Positions 50,638 through 59,779 are shown, numbered from the stretch's first letter. The stretch: 64,000 nt of DNA from Planctomycetota bacterium (GCA_016716265.1 JADJWQ010000006.1:1763501-1827500); one strand, 5' to 3'. Translations and numbers: made by a program. The notes: generated by a model not told the origin, from the letters alone.

Positions 50638-52218
50638 ATGACCATGATCGCCTCCCCCCGCCCGTTCCGGCTCATCGCGCCCGCCGCGGTGCTGCTGCTC
50701 TCCGCCTGGCCCTGTCCCGCGCAGGACACCGGCAGCGACGACGCCGTCCTGCGCGCGTCGCGCACCGCGCCCGACCCGGCCACGCTCGACCCGCTGCCCG
50801 CCGATCGCCGGCAGGGCTTCGCGTCGATCGACCCCGAGCTGTGCCGCGAGTGGCTGACCTACCTCGCCTCCGACGAGCTCGAAGGCCGCGCGACCGGGCG
50901 CCCGGGCTACCGGCTCGCGGCCGAGTTCGTCGCGGCGAAGTTCGCGGAGTGGGGTCTGCAGCCGGTCGGCGACGACGGCACCTACTTCCAGAGCGTGCCG
51001 TTCGTGAAGATGGCGCCCGATCTGCAGACGAGCTGGCTCGCCGCGGTCGACGCCGACGGCACCGAGCTGTTCCGCGTCGCGGTCGGCAGCGGCGTCGGCG
51101 GCCCGATCGGCGAGAACTCCGATGCGATCGGCGAGCTTTGCGTGTTCGATCCCGCGGCGGCCGGCGACGAGCCCGACCTCACGCCGCTGCGCGACAAGAT
51201 GGTGCTGCTCGACGGCCGGGTGTCACCGCAATCGCAATGGGCGATCTGGCGCGCGGGCCCGAAGGCGCTGCTGACCGTGTCGGACGAGGCCGCGGCGCGC
51301 ATCGACGAGCGCATCAGCCTGGACACCGGCCCTCGCGACGTGGTCCGCGACGCCCGCCGCCGGCGGCCGAACGGCTATGCCGTGTCGACCGAGCTCGCGC
51401 AGCGGCTGAAGGACGCCGCCGCGGCGCACGCCGGCCTGCAGCTCCGCGCGCACGTCGAGGTGACCAGGCAGCCGGTGTTCGCCGCCAACGTCGTCGGTCT
51501 GCTCGAGGGCTCCGATCCTTCATTGAAGGACGAGATCATCGGAATCGGCTCGCACCTCGACCACATCGGCGTCGGCGCATCCGGTGACGTGAACAACGGC
51601 GCCGACGACGACGGCTCCGGGACGACCGGCGTGCTCGCGGTCGTGCGCGCGTTCCACGTCAATGGACATCGGCCGCGCCGCTCCATCCTGTTCATGTGCT
51701 TCTGCGGCGAGGAGATGGGTCTGATCGGCTCGCGCCACTACGCCGAGCACCCGATCTTTCCGAACGCGAACATGATCGCCGAGCTGCAGATGGACATGAT
51801 CGGCCGTCGCGAGGAGGCGCCGAACCCCGAGCGCCGCACGCCGGAGTCGCCCGACGACAACGTCAATACGCTGCACCTCGTCGGCAGCCAGCAGGCCTCG
51901 GACGAGCTGCATGCGATCTGCCTGCAGCAGAACCAGGAGCACGTCGGGTTCGTGTTCGAGTTCGACGAGGAGGGCATGTTCAGCCGCAGCGACCACGCCA
52001 GCTTCGCGCGGCAGGACATCCCGGTGGCGTTCTTCTTCACCGGGCTCCATCCGCAGTACCACCGCGGCGACGACACGGTCGACAAGATCGACTTCCCGAA
52101 GCTCGCGCGGGTCGCGCAGCTCGTCTACTCGATCGCGTTCGAGCTTGCCGACCGCGACGAGCGCCCGACGGTCGATCGCACCTGGGCGGACACCGGCGGC
52201 GGCCGCCGGCGGCGCTGA
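50638..52218 (+). CDS. Secreted M28-family zinc aminopeptidase with PA domain
   Basis: 526 residues from ATG 50638. Signal peptide ends SAWPCPAQ-DTG. An N-terminal segment CREWLTYLASDELEGRATGR is typical of M28 proteins, followed by a PA-like inserted domain (~130-270). The catalytic region has GIGSHLDHIGVG (Zn His near 306), NNGADDDGSGTTGVL (bridging Asp), FCGEEMGLIGSRHYAEHP (catalytic Glu and Zn Glu), ELQMDMIGR (Zn Asp) and SRSDHASFARQDIPVAFFFT (Zn His). A complete co-catalytic di-zinc site. Removes N-terminal residues from peptides outside the cytoplasm. Confidence 0.94.
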   Translation: MTMIASPRPFRLIAPAAVLLLSAWPCPAQDTGSDDAVLRASRTAPDPATLDPLPADRRQGFASIDPELCREWLTYLASDELEGRATGRPGYRLAAEFVAAKFAEWGLQPVGDDGTYFQSVPFVKMAPDLQTSWLAAVDADGTELFRVAVGSGVGGPIGENSDAIGELCVFDPAAAGDEPDLTPLRDKMVLLDGRVSPQSQWAIWRAGPKALLTVSDEAAARIDERISLDTGPRDVVRDARRRRPNGYAVSTELAQRLKDAAAAHAGLQLRAHVEVTRQPVFAANVVGLLEGSDPSLKDEIIGIGSHLDHIGVGASGDVNNGADDDGSGTTGVLAVVRAFHVNGHRPRRSILFMCFCGEEMGLIGSRHYAEHPIFPNANMIAELQMDMIGRREEAPNPERRTPESPDDNVNTLHLVGSQQASDELHAICLQQNQEHVGFVFEFDEEGMFSRSDHASFARQDIPVAFFFTGLHPQYHRGDDTVDKIDFPKLARVAQLVYSIAFELADRDERPTVDRTWADTGGGRRRR

Positions 52219-52319
52219 GCCCCCCCGGGGGCGGCGGCGGGCGACGTTCGTTACGGGTCGGTGACCGAACGCTAGGCGGGACACCGGCTACACCACGCAT
52301 CGCTCCGAGAGAGTTTCGC

Positions 52320-53897
52320 ATGGCACAACGTCCGCCCCGTCGTTCCCCGCTCCCCGCCCTGGCGCTCGTCACCATCTCGCTCGCCCTTTGGGGCCGTCTC
52401 CCGGCGCAGCTCGAGATCCCGGGCTTCGATCCGCAACGAGCAATCGACGAGCTGCGCCGCGCGGCGCGGGAGCTGCCGTACGTGATGCCCGACGAGCTGG
52501 CCTTCGGCCGCGAGCCGAGCGGTGGCGCCGTGCAGGACGTGCTGCCGAAGCACCGCGCGGCGCTGGTCGCGGTCGGGAACCTCGCTTGGCAGCCCGAGCG
52601 GCTGGTCGCGCTACTCGCGGACGGCGAGCCGATGGTGCGGCTGCTGGCGGCGTACGGTCTCTACCGCTCGACCGACGCGCGCTTCCTGCCCGCGCTCGCG
52701 GGGCTCGCCGACGACTCCGCCGAGGTGCCCGCCCGCATCCGGTTCGCGGGTCTGGGCGGTGACGACGAGTTCGAGCGCGTGCACCGCGAGCACCCGGAGT
52801 ACGCGGTGACGATGGTCGGCGGCGCCGTGCGCATGTGGCTCGCGCAGTGGCACGGCCCCGCTCCCGAGTCACCCGAGTTCGCGCCATGGTGCACGCAGCA
52901 GCAGGAGCTCGCCCCGACGGCGGATTGTCTGCGGCTGAAGCTGCTGCTCGCGACCGGTGGCTCGATGAACGCGCACGGCTGGCAGCCGCACGCGCTGCTC
53001 GAGGTGTTCAGCGCCGCCGCCCGCGCACCGCGCGGTGCCGCGGAGCTCGCGCAGATCGCGCTGTTCCAGGACCGCTACCCGTACCTGCAGAACGTCTACC
53101 CCGACATCGAAGCGCACCTGCTGTTCGCGGCGCGTCGCCTCGGCCGCGACAACGTGCTGCGCGTCCTGCGCGGCGAGGCACCGGTCATCGACGGCGCACC
53201 GCTCGCGCGCGAGAGCTTCGCCGGCTTCGAGCCGGGCTTCGCCACGTTCGTGCTCGACCGGCCCGCGGCGGTCGGGCTGGAGCCGGCCGACGCCGACGCC
53301 CTGCTCAGGCTCGGCCGCGAGGCGGCGCGGCTCGACTGCTTCCGCGCCGCCGCACTGCTGCGCCCCGCCGACGCGCTCGCGATCCTGCGCGAGACGCTCG
53401 CGCCGGCCGCCGATCCGTTCACCCACCACCGACAGGCGGCCTGCGCGACGCTGCTGTGGGACCTCGCCGGCCCGGCCGCCGAGGATCTGCTGACGGAGTG
53501 GTTCCACCGCGAGCCCCCCGGCCCGATCCGCGTGCAGCCCGACCGCCGCGAGGAGTTCGCGAAGCATCTGCTGGAGCGCTACGGCGCCGCCGATCGCCGC
53601 CTGTTCGCCGCGCTGGTGGCCGACGCGCGCTTCGACCGCATACCGCCGTTCGCGCTGCTCGGCATCGTCAGGACGCTGAACCTGACGTCGTTCGAGCCGG
53701 TCGTCCCGGACGAGCGGCTGGGGGGCGTGTGGCACCCGCTCGGCATCGACCGCGCGATCGAGAAGCCCGACGCCGCCGCGACCGCATTCCCGGCGGAGAC
53801 CGCCGAGCTGCTCGCGCGGCTCGCCGAATTCCGCGCCGCAAGTCGCGCGCGGACCGCGGGCTGGCTGCCGGCGGGCCGGCCCGCCACCGGCCGCTGA
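52320..53897 (+). CDS. Secreted helical-repeat-like protein of unknown function
   Basis: 525 residues from ATG 52320. Signal peptide ending LWGRLPAQ-LEIPG. The mature part is Ala/Leu/Arg-rich and mostly helical with Trp and Pro at intervals (LVALLADGEPMVRLLAAYGL; FLPALAGLADDSAEVPARIR), suggestive of HEAT-like repeats. Cysteines are few. No catalytic motif and no family recognised. Follows the M28 peptidase by 101 bp on the same strand and may share its export role. Confidence 0.78.
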   Translation: MAQRPPRRSPLPALALVTISLALWGRLPAQLEIPGFDPQRAIDELRRAARELPYVMPDELAFGREPSGGAVQDVLPKHRAALVAVGNLAWQPERLVALLADGEPMVRLLAAYGLYRSTDARFLPALAGLADDSAEVPARIRFAGLGGDDEFERVHREHPEYAVTMVGGAVRMWLAQWHGPAPESPEFAPWCTQQQELAPTADCLRLKLLLATGGSMNAHGWQPHALLEVFSAAARAPRGAAELAQIALFQDRYPYLQNVYPDIEAHLLFAARRLGRDNVLRVLRGEAPVIDGAPLARESFAGFEPGFATFVLDRPAAVGLEPADADALLRLGREAARLDCFRAAALLRPADALAILRETLAPAADPFTHHRQAACATLLWDLAGPAAEDLLTEWFHREPPGPIRVQPDRREEFAKHLLERYGAADRRLFAALVADARFDRIPPFALLGIVRTLNLTSFEPVVPDERLGGVWHPLGIDRAIEKPDAAATAFPAETAELLARLAEFRAASRARTAGWLPAGRPATGR

Positions 53898-53949
53898 TCG
53901 AGCCCGGCCGCCGCCCGGTCCCGGGCCGGGACCCGCGGACTTCCCGGAG

Positions 53950-53994
53950 TTGCCTCATCACTACCGGCGCGGTAGGGTTTGAACGAAAACCCTA
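53950..53994 (+). promoter_or_regulatory. Promoter with palindromic operator for the Rrf2-importer operon
   Basis: TTGCCT (53950-53955) and TAGGGT (53973-53978), 17 bp apart, form a plausible -35/-10 pair. A perfect palindrome TAGGGTTT-6-AAACCCTA (53973-53980 and 53987-53994) overlaps the -10 and the start point. A dyad of this size on the promoter of an Rrf2 gene is the expected autoregulatory site, and AT-richer DNA here contrasts with the surroundings. Predicted leader to the GTG at 54028 is about 43 nt. Binding is inferred. Confidence 0.65.
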
Positions 53995-54027
53995 GTGGCC
54001 CGGTGGTGATCATGCTTCACTGGAGCC

Positions 54028-54498
54028 GTGCAGATCTCGAAGAAGTGCGAGTACGCGCTGCGCATCCTGATCGACCTCGGGATCGCGTCGGCCGCGGGTC
54101 GCGAGTGCCTGTCCGCGACCGAGCTCGCCGCTCACGAGCGCATCCCGCAGAAGTTCCTGGGCCTGATCCTGCACGAGCTGCGGCAGGAAGGGCTCGTCGA
54201 GTCCAGGCGCGGCCGCGCCGGCGGCTACGCGCTCAGCGGCAAGGGCCGCGAGATGCCGATCGGCGAGATCGTCCGCATGACGCACGGCCCGCTGGCGCCG
54301 ATCGGCTGCGTCAGCCAGACCGCGTACCGGCAATGCTCCTGCCCGGACGAGACGCACTGCGGGCTGCGCATGCTGATGACCGACGTCAGGAACGCGGTCT
54401 CGGCGATCCTCGACCAGCACACGGTCGACGAGCTCGTCTCGCTCACGCTGCGCAGGATCCGGCGCGACCGGCTGCCGATCCCGTTCGCGCTGACCTGA
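54028..54498 (+). CDS. Rrf2 family transcriptional regulator
   Basis: 156 residues, GTG start preceded by GGAG about 7 nt upstream. The winged helix is standard (MQISKKCEYALRILIDLGIA; IPQKFLGLILHELRQEGLVE; RRGRAGGYALS). A Cys-rich loop, GCVSQTAYRQCSCPDETHCG (about 91-110), could bind an Fe-S cluster as in IscR/NsrR or act as a thiol sensor as in CymR-type regulators. It probably controls the downstream sulfonate/nitrate-type ABC importer through the palindrome at 53973-53994. CTGA overlap with the next gene indicates one operon. Confidence 0.93.
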   Translation: MQISKKCEYALRILIDLGIASAAGRECLSATELAAHERIPQKFLGLILHELRQEGLVESRRGRAGGYALSGKGREMPIGEIVRMTHGPLAPIGCVSQTAYRQCSCPDETHCGLRMLMTDVRNAVSAILDQHTVDELVSLTLRRIRRDRLPIPFALT

Positions 54499-55466
54499 CG
54501 ACGCTGCTGCTGGTCGCGCTGGCGATCGTCGTGCTGCTGCTCGCCGGCTGCGGCGGTCGTGAGCCGGGCCGGGAGGTCGTGCGCATCGGTCACTTCCCGA
54601 ACGTCACGCACGTGCACGGTCTCGTCGCACACGCGCTGTCGCGCCGCGGTGAGGGAGTGTTCGAGAAGCACCTCGGCCCCGGCGTGCGGGTCGAGTGGTA
54701 CGTGTTCAACGCCGGCCCGAGCGCCATGGAGTCGCTGCTCGCGGGCTCCCTCGACGCGACCTACGTCGGCCCCAATCCGGCCATCAACGCGCACCTGCGC
54801 ACCGGCGGCGACGACGTCCGGGTGCTCGCCGGCGCGACCGACGGCGGCGCCGCGCTGGTCGTGCGCGAGGCGGCCGGGATCGCCACGCCAGCCGACTTCC
54901 GCGGTCGCCGCATCGCGACTCCGCAGCTCGGCAACACCCAGGACGTCGCGTGCCGCGCGTGGCTGCGCGCGCAGGGCTTCGCGGTGTCGCAGACCGGCGG
55001 CGACGTCGCGGTCGTGCCGACCGCCAATCCGGACCAGCTCGCGCTGTTCCAGAGCGGCGAGCTGGACGCGGCCTGGACCGTCGAGCCGTGGGTGACGCGC
55101 CTGGAGCTCGAGGGCGGCGGGCGCGTGATGCTCGCCGAGGACGACGCGGTCACGACCGTGCTGGCCGCGAGCGCTGCGGTCGTCGAGCGGCAGCCCGACG
55201 TCGCGGCGCGACTGACCGCAGCGCACCGCGAGCTGACGGCCTGGATCCGCTCGCACCCTGACGAGACCCGCGACCTCGTGTGCGCGGAGCTCGAGGCAGA
55301 GACCGGACACCGGTGGCCCGAGGAGCTCGTCGAGCGCTGCCTAGCGCGGCTGCGGCCGACCGACGACGTCGATCTCGCCGCATTGCAGAGCTTCGTCGAC
55401 AAGGCCCGCGCGGCAGGGTTGCTGCGCGGCGACGCCGACCTGTCCCGCCTGCTGGTCCGGCCATGA
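54495..55466 (+). CDS. Sulfonate/nitrate-type ABC transporter substrate-binding lipoprotein (possible CTG start)
   Basis: About 323 residues. The frame shows a lipoprotein signal TTLLLVALAIVVLLLAGCGG and a periplasmic binding protein (RIGHFPNVTHVHGLVAHALS; SLLAGSLDATYVGPNPAINA) of the SsuA/TauA/NMT1 superfamily; GNTQDVACRAWLRAQGF is the ligand-pocket region. No ATG, GTG or TTG lies where the signal peptide must begin. A CTG at 54495 forms the same 4-nt overlap with the preceding TGA that the other genes use, and I propose it as the start. GTG 54531 would cut off most of the signal. Ligand probably sulfonate-like, inferred from family and Rrf2 control. Confidence 0.85.
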   Translation: MTTLLLVALAIVVLLLAGCGGREPGREVVRIGHFPNVTHVHGLVAHALSRRGEGVFEKHLGPGVRVEWYVFNAGPSAMESLLAGSLDATYVGPNPAINAHLRTGGDDVRVLAGATDGGAALVVREAAGIATPADFRGRRIATPQLGNTQDVACRAWLRAQGFAVSQTGGDVAVVPTANPDQLALFQSGELDAAWTVEPWVTRLELEGGGRVMLAEDDAVTTVLAASAAVVERQPDVAARLTAAHRELTAWIRSHPDETRDLVCAELEAETGHRWPEELVERCLARLRPTDDVDLAALQSFVDKARAAGLLRGDADLSRLLVRP

Positions 55467-56317
55467 CCGGAGTCGCCATGCTCACCGAGCCACGCACCGA
55501 TGCGTCCGCCGCCGCCACCGTGTCCGCCGAGCTCGCGCTCGCAGCGCCGACCCGGCTGTCGATCCGCGGGGTCTCCAAGAGCTTCGCCGGCCGGCGCGGC
55601 CCGGTGCAGGCGCTCGCCGGCATCGACCTGGACGTCGCTGAGGGCCAGTTCCTCTGCCTGCTGGGCCCGAGCGGCTGCGGCAAGTCGACGCTCCTGGCGC
55701 TGGTCGCCGGCCTCGACTTCCCCGATTGCGGCGAGATCCACACCGACGGCCATCGCGTGACCGGCCCGGGCCGCGACCGCATGGTGATGTTCCAGGAGAG
55801 CGCGCTGTTCCCGTGGCGTACGGCGCTCGGCAACGTGCTGTTCGGACTCGAGCTGAAGCCCGGACTGACGCGCGCGGCGCGCCGCGAGGTCGCGCGCTAC
55901 TACCTGGACCTGGTCGGGCTCACCCGATTCGCACACGCCGCGATCCACGAGCTCAGCGGCGGCATGCGCCAGCGCGTCGCATTGGCGCGCGCGCTCGCAC
56001 CCAATCCGTCCGTGCTGCTGATGGACGAGCCGTTCGGCGCGCTCGACGCGATGACGCGTGAGAAGCTGTACGGCGATCTGCAGGCGATCTGGAGCCAACG
56101 CCGCAAGACGATCCTGTTCGTCACCCACAACGTGCGCGAGGCCTGCGTGCTCGCCGACCGCGTGGCCGTGATGTCGCCGCACCCGGGGCGCATCGTGCAG
56201 GTGTTCGATGTCGCCTTGCCACGGCCGCGCGACATCAACAGCGAGCGTGTCGCGGCACTCGCCAGCCGCATCACCGCGACGCTCGCGGGCTCGCTGCCGA
56301 CGGAGACACGCAGATGA
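55463..56317 (+). CDS. SsuB/TauB-type ABC importer ATPase
   Basis: 284 residues, ATGA overlap with the binding-protein gene. Walker A GPSGCGKST, Q-loop MFQESALFPWRTALGNVLFG, signature ELSGGMRQRVALARALA, Walker B LLMDEPFGALDA and VTHNVREACVLADRV are all intact. The Q-E-S-A-L-F-P-W-R motif is typical of nitrate/sulfonate/taurine importers. A ~35-residue N-terminal extension precedes the fold. Drives the permease encoded next. Confidence 0.95.
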   Translation: MTGVAMLTEPRTDASAAATVSAELALAAPTRLSIRGVSKSFAGRRGPVQALAGIDLDVAEGQFLCLLGPSGCGKSTLLALVAGLDFPDCGEIHTDGHRVTGPGRDRMVMFQESALFPWRTALGNVLFGLELKPGLTRAARREVARYYLDLVGLTRFAHAAIHELSGGMRQRVALARALAPNPSVLLMDEPFGALDAMTREKLYGDLQAIWSQRRKTILFVTHNVREACVLADRVAVMSPHPGRIVQVFDVALPRPRDINSERVAALASRITATLAGSLPTETRR

Positions 56318-57078
56318 GACGCACCCTGACGTTCGTCGCGTTCCTGCTCGTCGTCGGGGCGATCTGGGAGTCGCTCGTCGCGATGGGTGCGTGGCGCGAG
56401 GTGCTGCTGCCGCGGCCGACGCGCGTGCTCGGCTGGCTCGCCGAGTCGCTCGCCGACGGCACGCTCGTCACCGCCACGCTGGTCACCGCGCGACGGCTGT
56501 TCACCGGCTACGCGATCGGGGTCGTGGTCGGGCTGCCGCTCGGCGTCCTCGCCGCGCGCTTCCGCGTCCTGCGCGACTCGCTCGGGGTCGTCGCGCTGGG
56601 CCTGCAGACGCTGCCGAGCGTGTGCTGGGTGCCGATGGCGCTGTTGTGGTTCGGCCAGACCGAGGCCGCCATGCTGTTCGTCGTCGTCATGGGCACGACC
56701 TGGTCGCTGCTGCTCGCCACCGAGGCCGGCGTGCGCGGCCTGCCGCCCGTCTACCTGCGCGCCGCGCGCACGATGGGCAGCCGCGGCTTCCACACGATCC
56801 TCCACGTGCTGCTGCCCGCGGCGTTCCCGGCGATCGTGTCGGGACTGAAGCAGGGCTGGGCCTTCGCCTGGCGCTCGCTGATGGCGGCCGAGATCTTCGT
56901 CACGATCCTGACCGGCTTCGGGCTCGGCCATCTGCTGCACTACGGTCGCGAGCTGCACGCGATGGACCAGGTGCTCGGCGTCATGGCCGTGATCGTCTCC
57001 GTCGGCCTGCTCGCCGAGCATCTGCTGTTCGGGCCGGCGGAACGTTGGCTGCGCATCCGCTTCGGGCTCGGCGGCTGA
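56314..57078 (+). CDS. SsuC/TauC-type ABC importer permease
   Basis: 254 residues, ATGA overlap. Six or so hydrophobic segments with the BPD-transport domain; the EAA-like loop is ARTMGSRGFHTILHVLLPAA, followed by GLKQGWAFAWRSLMAAEIFV, a signature of the sulfonate/nitrate/taurine branch. Completes the importer. Ends 87 bp before the 16-bp tandem repeats, which separate it from the convergent ABC exporter. Confidence 0.93.
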   Translation: MRRTLTFVAFLLVVGAIWESLVAMGAWREVLLPRPTRVLGWLAESLADGTLVTATLVTARRLFTGYAIGVVVGLPLGVLAARFRVLRDSLGVVALGLQTLPSVCWVPMALLWFGQTEAAMLFVVVMGTTWSLLLATEAGVRGLPPVYLRAARTMGSRGFHTILHVLLPAAFPAIVSGLKQGWAFAWRSLMAAEIFVTILTGFGLGHLLHYGRELHAMDQVLGVMAVIVSVGLLAEHLLFGPAERWLRIRFGLGG

Positions 57079-57164
57079 GCGCGACATCGGCCGCGGGCCG
57101 AGCTTTCCCGCCCCTGCCGTGCGGCCCTGGCGGGCGTCCGGGAGCCGCCGGGACGCGGCGCGCT

Positions 57165-57260
57165 GGTCAGCCGTCAGACCGGTCAGCCATCAGACCGGCC
57201 AGCCGTCAGACCGGTCAGCCATCACACCGGTCAGCCGTCGGACCCGTCAGCCGTCGCCCC
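57165..57260. repeat. Six-unit 16-bp tandem repeat between convergent genes
   Basis: Six consecutive 16-bp units, consensus GGTCAGCCGTCAGACC, lie at 57165, 57181, 57197, 57213, 57229 and 57245. Units 2 and 4 carry A at position 9 where the others have G, hinting at a 32-bp higher-order period. Each unit begins GGTC and ends GACC, so it is a small dyad, and TCAG recurs inside. The last unit covers the stop codon and final codons of the ABC exporter gene. Possible terminator, protein-binding array or slippage repeat. Confidence 0.9.
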
Positions 57261-59190
57261 AGGGATCGAGCACGCCCTCGGCCTGCAGCTCGACCATGTG
57301 GCGGTAGCGACCGGCGCGAGCCATCAGCTCGTCGTGCGTGCCGCGCTCGACGATCTGGCCGCCCTCGACGACCAAGATCACGTCCGCGTGCGCGATCGTG
57401 CTGAGGCGGTGTGCGATCACGAAGGTCGTGCGGCCGCGCAGGAGCCGCGCGAGCGAGTCCTGGATCAGCCGCTCGCTCTCCGTGTCGAGATTCGAGGTCG
57501 CCTCGTCGAGGATCAGGATCGCCGGATCCGCCAGCAGTGCCCGCGCGATCGCAAGGCGCTGGCGCTGTCCGCCCGACAGCTTCACACCGCGCTCGCCGAT
57601 CAGCGTGTCATAGCCGTGCGTAAGGGCGCGGACGAACTCGTCGGCATTGGCCAGCCGTGCGGCCTCCTCGACCTCCGGGTCCGTCGCGTCCCGCCTCGGA
57701 TAGCGGATGTTGTCGCGCACGCTGCCGTCGAACAGGAACGTCTCCTGCTGCACGATCCCGAGCATCGAGCGGTAGCTCTCGAGCCGGAGGTCCCTGAGAT
57801 CGACGCCGTCCAAGGTGATCCGCCCCTCGGTCGGATCATGGAAGCGCGCGACGAGATCAGTCAGCGTCGTCTTGCCGGCCCCGCTCGGCCCGACCAGCGC
57901 GACCGTGCTTCCACCGCGGACGTCGAGATCGATGTCGTGCAGCACGCGCCGGCCCGCACCATAGGCGAAGCCCACCGCCTCGAAGCGCAATCGGCGGAAG
58001 TCGCGCGGCGCGTCCGTCGCCCCCTCCCGGTCGGGCTTCTCGGCCGACCGATCGCACAGGTCGAACACGCGCTCCATCGCCGCGAAGCCGCGCTGCGTCT
58101 CCGAGATCGAATTGGCGATCGCCATCACCGGCTCGAGCAGGCGCCACAGGTACGCCTGCAGCGCGACCAGCGTGCCGACGGTGCTCATCCCACTGATCAC
58201 GAGCCACCCCCCGTACACGACGACGCTGAGCGTCGCGATCGGCATCATCAGCCCCCACACCAGATTGACAGCGCCGTGCGTTCGCGCGGCGAGCACCTGC
58301 TTCCGGATCACGGTGTGATGACCGACCGCGTAGGTGAGGCTCTCGGCCCGCTCGCGCGCGAAACCGCGCACGACGCGCAGGCCCGACACGGCCTCGCCCA
58401 CCCGCGCATCGATCTCCTGCCGGTCGGCGCTGATCGAACGCCAGATCGGGCGGACCCGGCCGATGAAGCGGCTGTGCACGATCATCACCGGCGGCATCAC
58501 GAGCACCGCCGCCAGGGCGAGCCGCCACTCGAGCCAGAACATCACGCCCGTGGTGGCGAGCAGGCGCAGGCCGGCGAGCACCGGATCGAGCACGGCGTTG
58601 CGCAAGAGACCGGTCGTACTGTCGACGTCGCTCGACAGCCGCGAGATCACCCCGCCCGTCTTCAGCGCGTGGACCTCGTCGAGCGGCAGGTGCAGGATGC
58701 GATCGAACAGCCGGCGGCGCAGATCGAACGCGAGGCGCGCGACCAGCAGCGTCGAGCGCAGCGTGCGAACGAAGCCGGCCAGCGCGCCGAGCAGGAACAC
58801 GCCGACCATCGCGGCGGATACCCACACGAGCTCCGCACGGCGGTCGGCGGCCGGGCGCGAGCCGTCGAGGATCACGTCGTCGAACAGATGCTTGCTGACC
58901 AGCGGCCACAGCAGGTCGAGACCGATCCCGACGATGCCGAGCACCAGGACGACGATCACCTGACCGCGCCGCGGCCCGAGCCACGACCGGAAGCGCGGCC
59001 ACGTCGCACCCCGCGACGGCCGCCGCGGGGCGTCGTCGACGGCGCTCCGGTGCGTCGGTCCGTGGCGGTCGATGGTCTCGGGCGCGGTCCGCCAGCGCTG
59101 CAGGAACGCGCGGAACCGCCCGCGGCTGGTGTGCAGGCGTGGATCGTGCGGTGCCGGCGCGCCGGCATCGTCGCTGCGGGTCGTGGTCAA
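57247..59190 (-). CDS. Type-I ABC exporter, fused permease-ATPase half-transporter
   Basis: About 647 residues. Basic N-terminal region (~70 residues), then six membrane helices (VIVVLVLGIVGIGLDLLWPL; LVWVSAAMVGVFLLGALAGF; VMPPVMIVHSRFIG), and a nucleotide-binding domain with Walker A LVGPSGAGKTTLTDL (near 434), Q-loop IVQQETFLFDGSVRDNI, signature LSGGQRQRLAIARALL, Walker B ILILDEATSNLD and IAHRLSTIAHAD. MsbA/multidrug-type exporter of lipids, peptides or drugs. Best start is TTG 59190 (MTTTRSDDAGAP); no ATG or GTG is well placed. Its 3' end overlaps the tandem repeat. Confidence 0.93.
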   Translation of the reverse strand: MTTTRSDDAGAPAPHDPRLHTSRGRFRAFLQRWRTAPETIDRHGPTHRSAVDDAPRRPSRGATWPRFRSWLGPRRGQVIVVLVLGIVGIGLDLLWPLVSKHLFDDVILDGSRPAADRRAELVWVSAAMVGVFLLGALAGFVRTLRSTLLVARLAFDLRRRLFDRILHLPLDEVHALKTGGVISRLSSDVDSTTGLLRNAVLDPVLAGLRLLATTGVMFWLEWRLALAAVLVMPPVMIVHSRFIGRVRPIWRSISADRQEIDARVGEAVSGLRVVRGFARERAESLTYAVGHHTVIRKQVLAARTHGAVNLVWGLMMPIATLSVVVYGGWLVISGMSTVGTLVALQAYLWRLLEPVMAIANSISETQRGFAAMERVFDLCDRSAEKPDREGATDAPRDFRRLRFEAVGFAYGAGRRVLHDIDLDVRGGSTVALVGPSGAGKTTLTDLVARFHDPTEGRITLDGVDLRDLRLESYRSMLGIVQQETFLFDGSVRDNIRYPRRDATDPEVEEAARLANADEFVRALTHGYDTLIGERGVKLSGGQRQRLAIARALLADPAILILDEATSNLDTESERLIQDSLARLLRGRTTFVIAHRLSTIAHADVILVVEGGQIVERGTHDELMARAGRYRHMVELQAEGVLDPWGDG

Positions 59191-59431
59191 GCCCGGCGAC
59201 CGTAGCGGATCGTCGCGCGGCGTCGAGACGCGCGACGCCGGCGACCGGCGCCCCGCTCGGCGGCTGGGCGTTCCCCGTACGCATGCAGCCGACCGTCGAC
59301 GCCACCTCCAGCCGCCGCGGAGCGGCCCGCAGCGACCTCGCTGGCGACGAGTACCGGCCGAGCGGGGCCGTCGCCGAGGGTGGGCCATGGCGGACCGGAG
59401 TCGCAGCCGGTCCCGCTGTGGGTCGGCATCG

Positions 59432-59779
59432 TCACCGTCCGACCCGCGGCTTCCACCGCCGCCGGTCGAACTCCGCGACCAGGCCCGACGCCCCCACGTC
59501 GACCCCCTCGGCGCGCAGCAGCGAAGCCTGCCGCGGTCCGCAGGGCACCTTGCCGGACGCGAGCACGACGCGCTGCCAGGGCACCTCGGTGTCCTGACCT
59601 GGCAGCGCGGCCAGGGCCCGGCCCACCTGCCGCGCAGCGCGCGCCCAGCCGAGCGCTCCGGCGACATCGCCGAACGTCGTCACCCGACCGCGCGGCACGG
59701 TGCGGACCACCGCGAACACGCGGTCGTTGAAGCCCGGCCCGAGCACGCGCGGGCCATCGCGATCGGGATCGTAGGTCAT
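59432..59779 (-). CDS. Alkyltransferase-like DNA-binding protein (MGMT family, ATL type)
   Basis: 115 residues from ATG 59779. The MGMT DNA-binding domain is clear (FNDRVFAVVRTVPRGRVTTF; GWARAARQVGRALAALP). The methyl-acceptor motif P-C-H-R is replaced by VPWQRVV, so there is no acceptor Cys. This is the hallmark of ATL proteins, which bind O6-alkylguanine and hand it to nucleotide excision repair. Single gene, plausible stand-alone. The 241 bp before the ABC exporter start contain nothing recognised. Confidence 0.9.
   Translation of the reverse strand: MTYDPDRDGPRVLGPGFNDRVFAVVRTVPRGRVTTFGDVAGALGWARAARQVGRALAALPGQDTEVPWQRVVLASGKVPCGPRQASLLRAEGVDVGASGLVAEFDRRRWKPRVGR

Noticed and set aside
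57165..57260. CRISPR array
   Set aside because: The 16-bp units are contiguous with no spacers and there are no cas genes.
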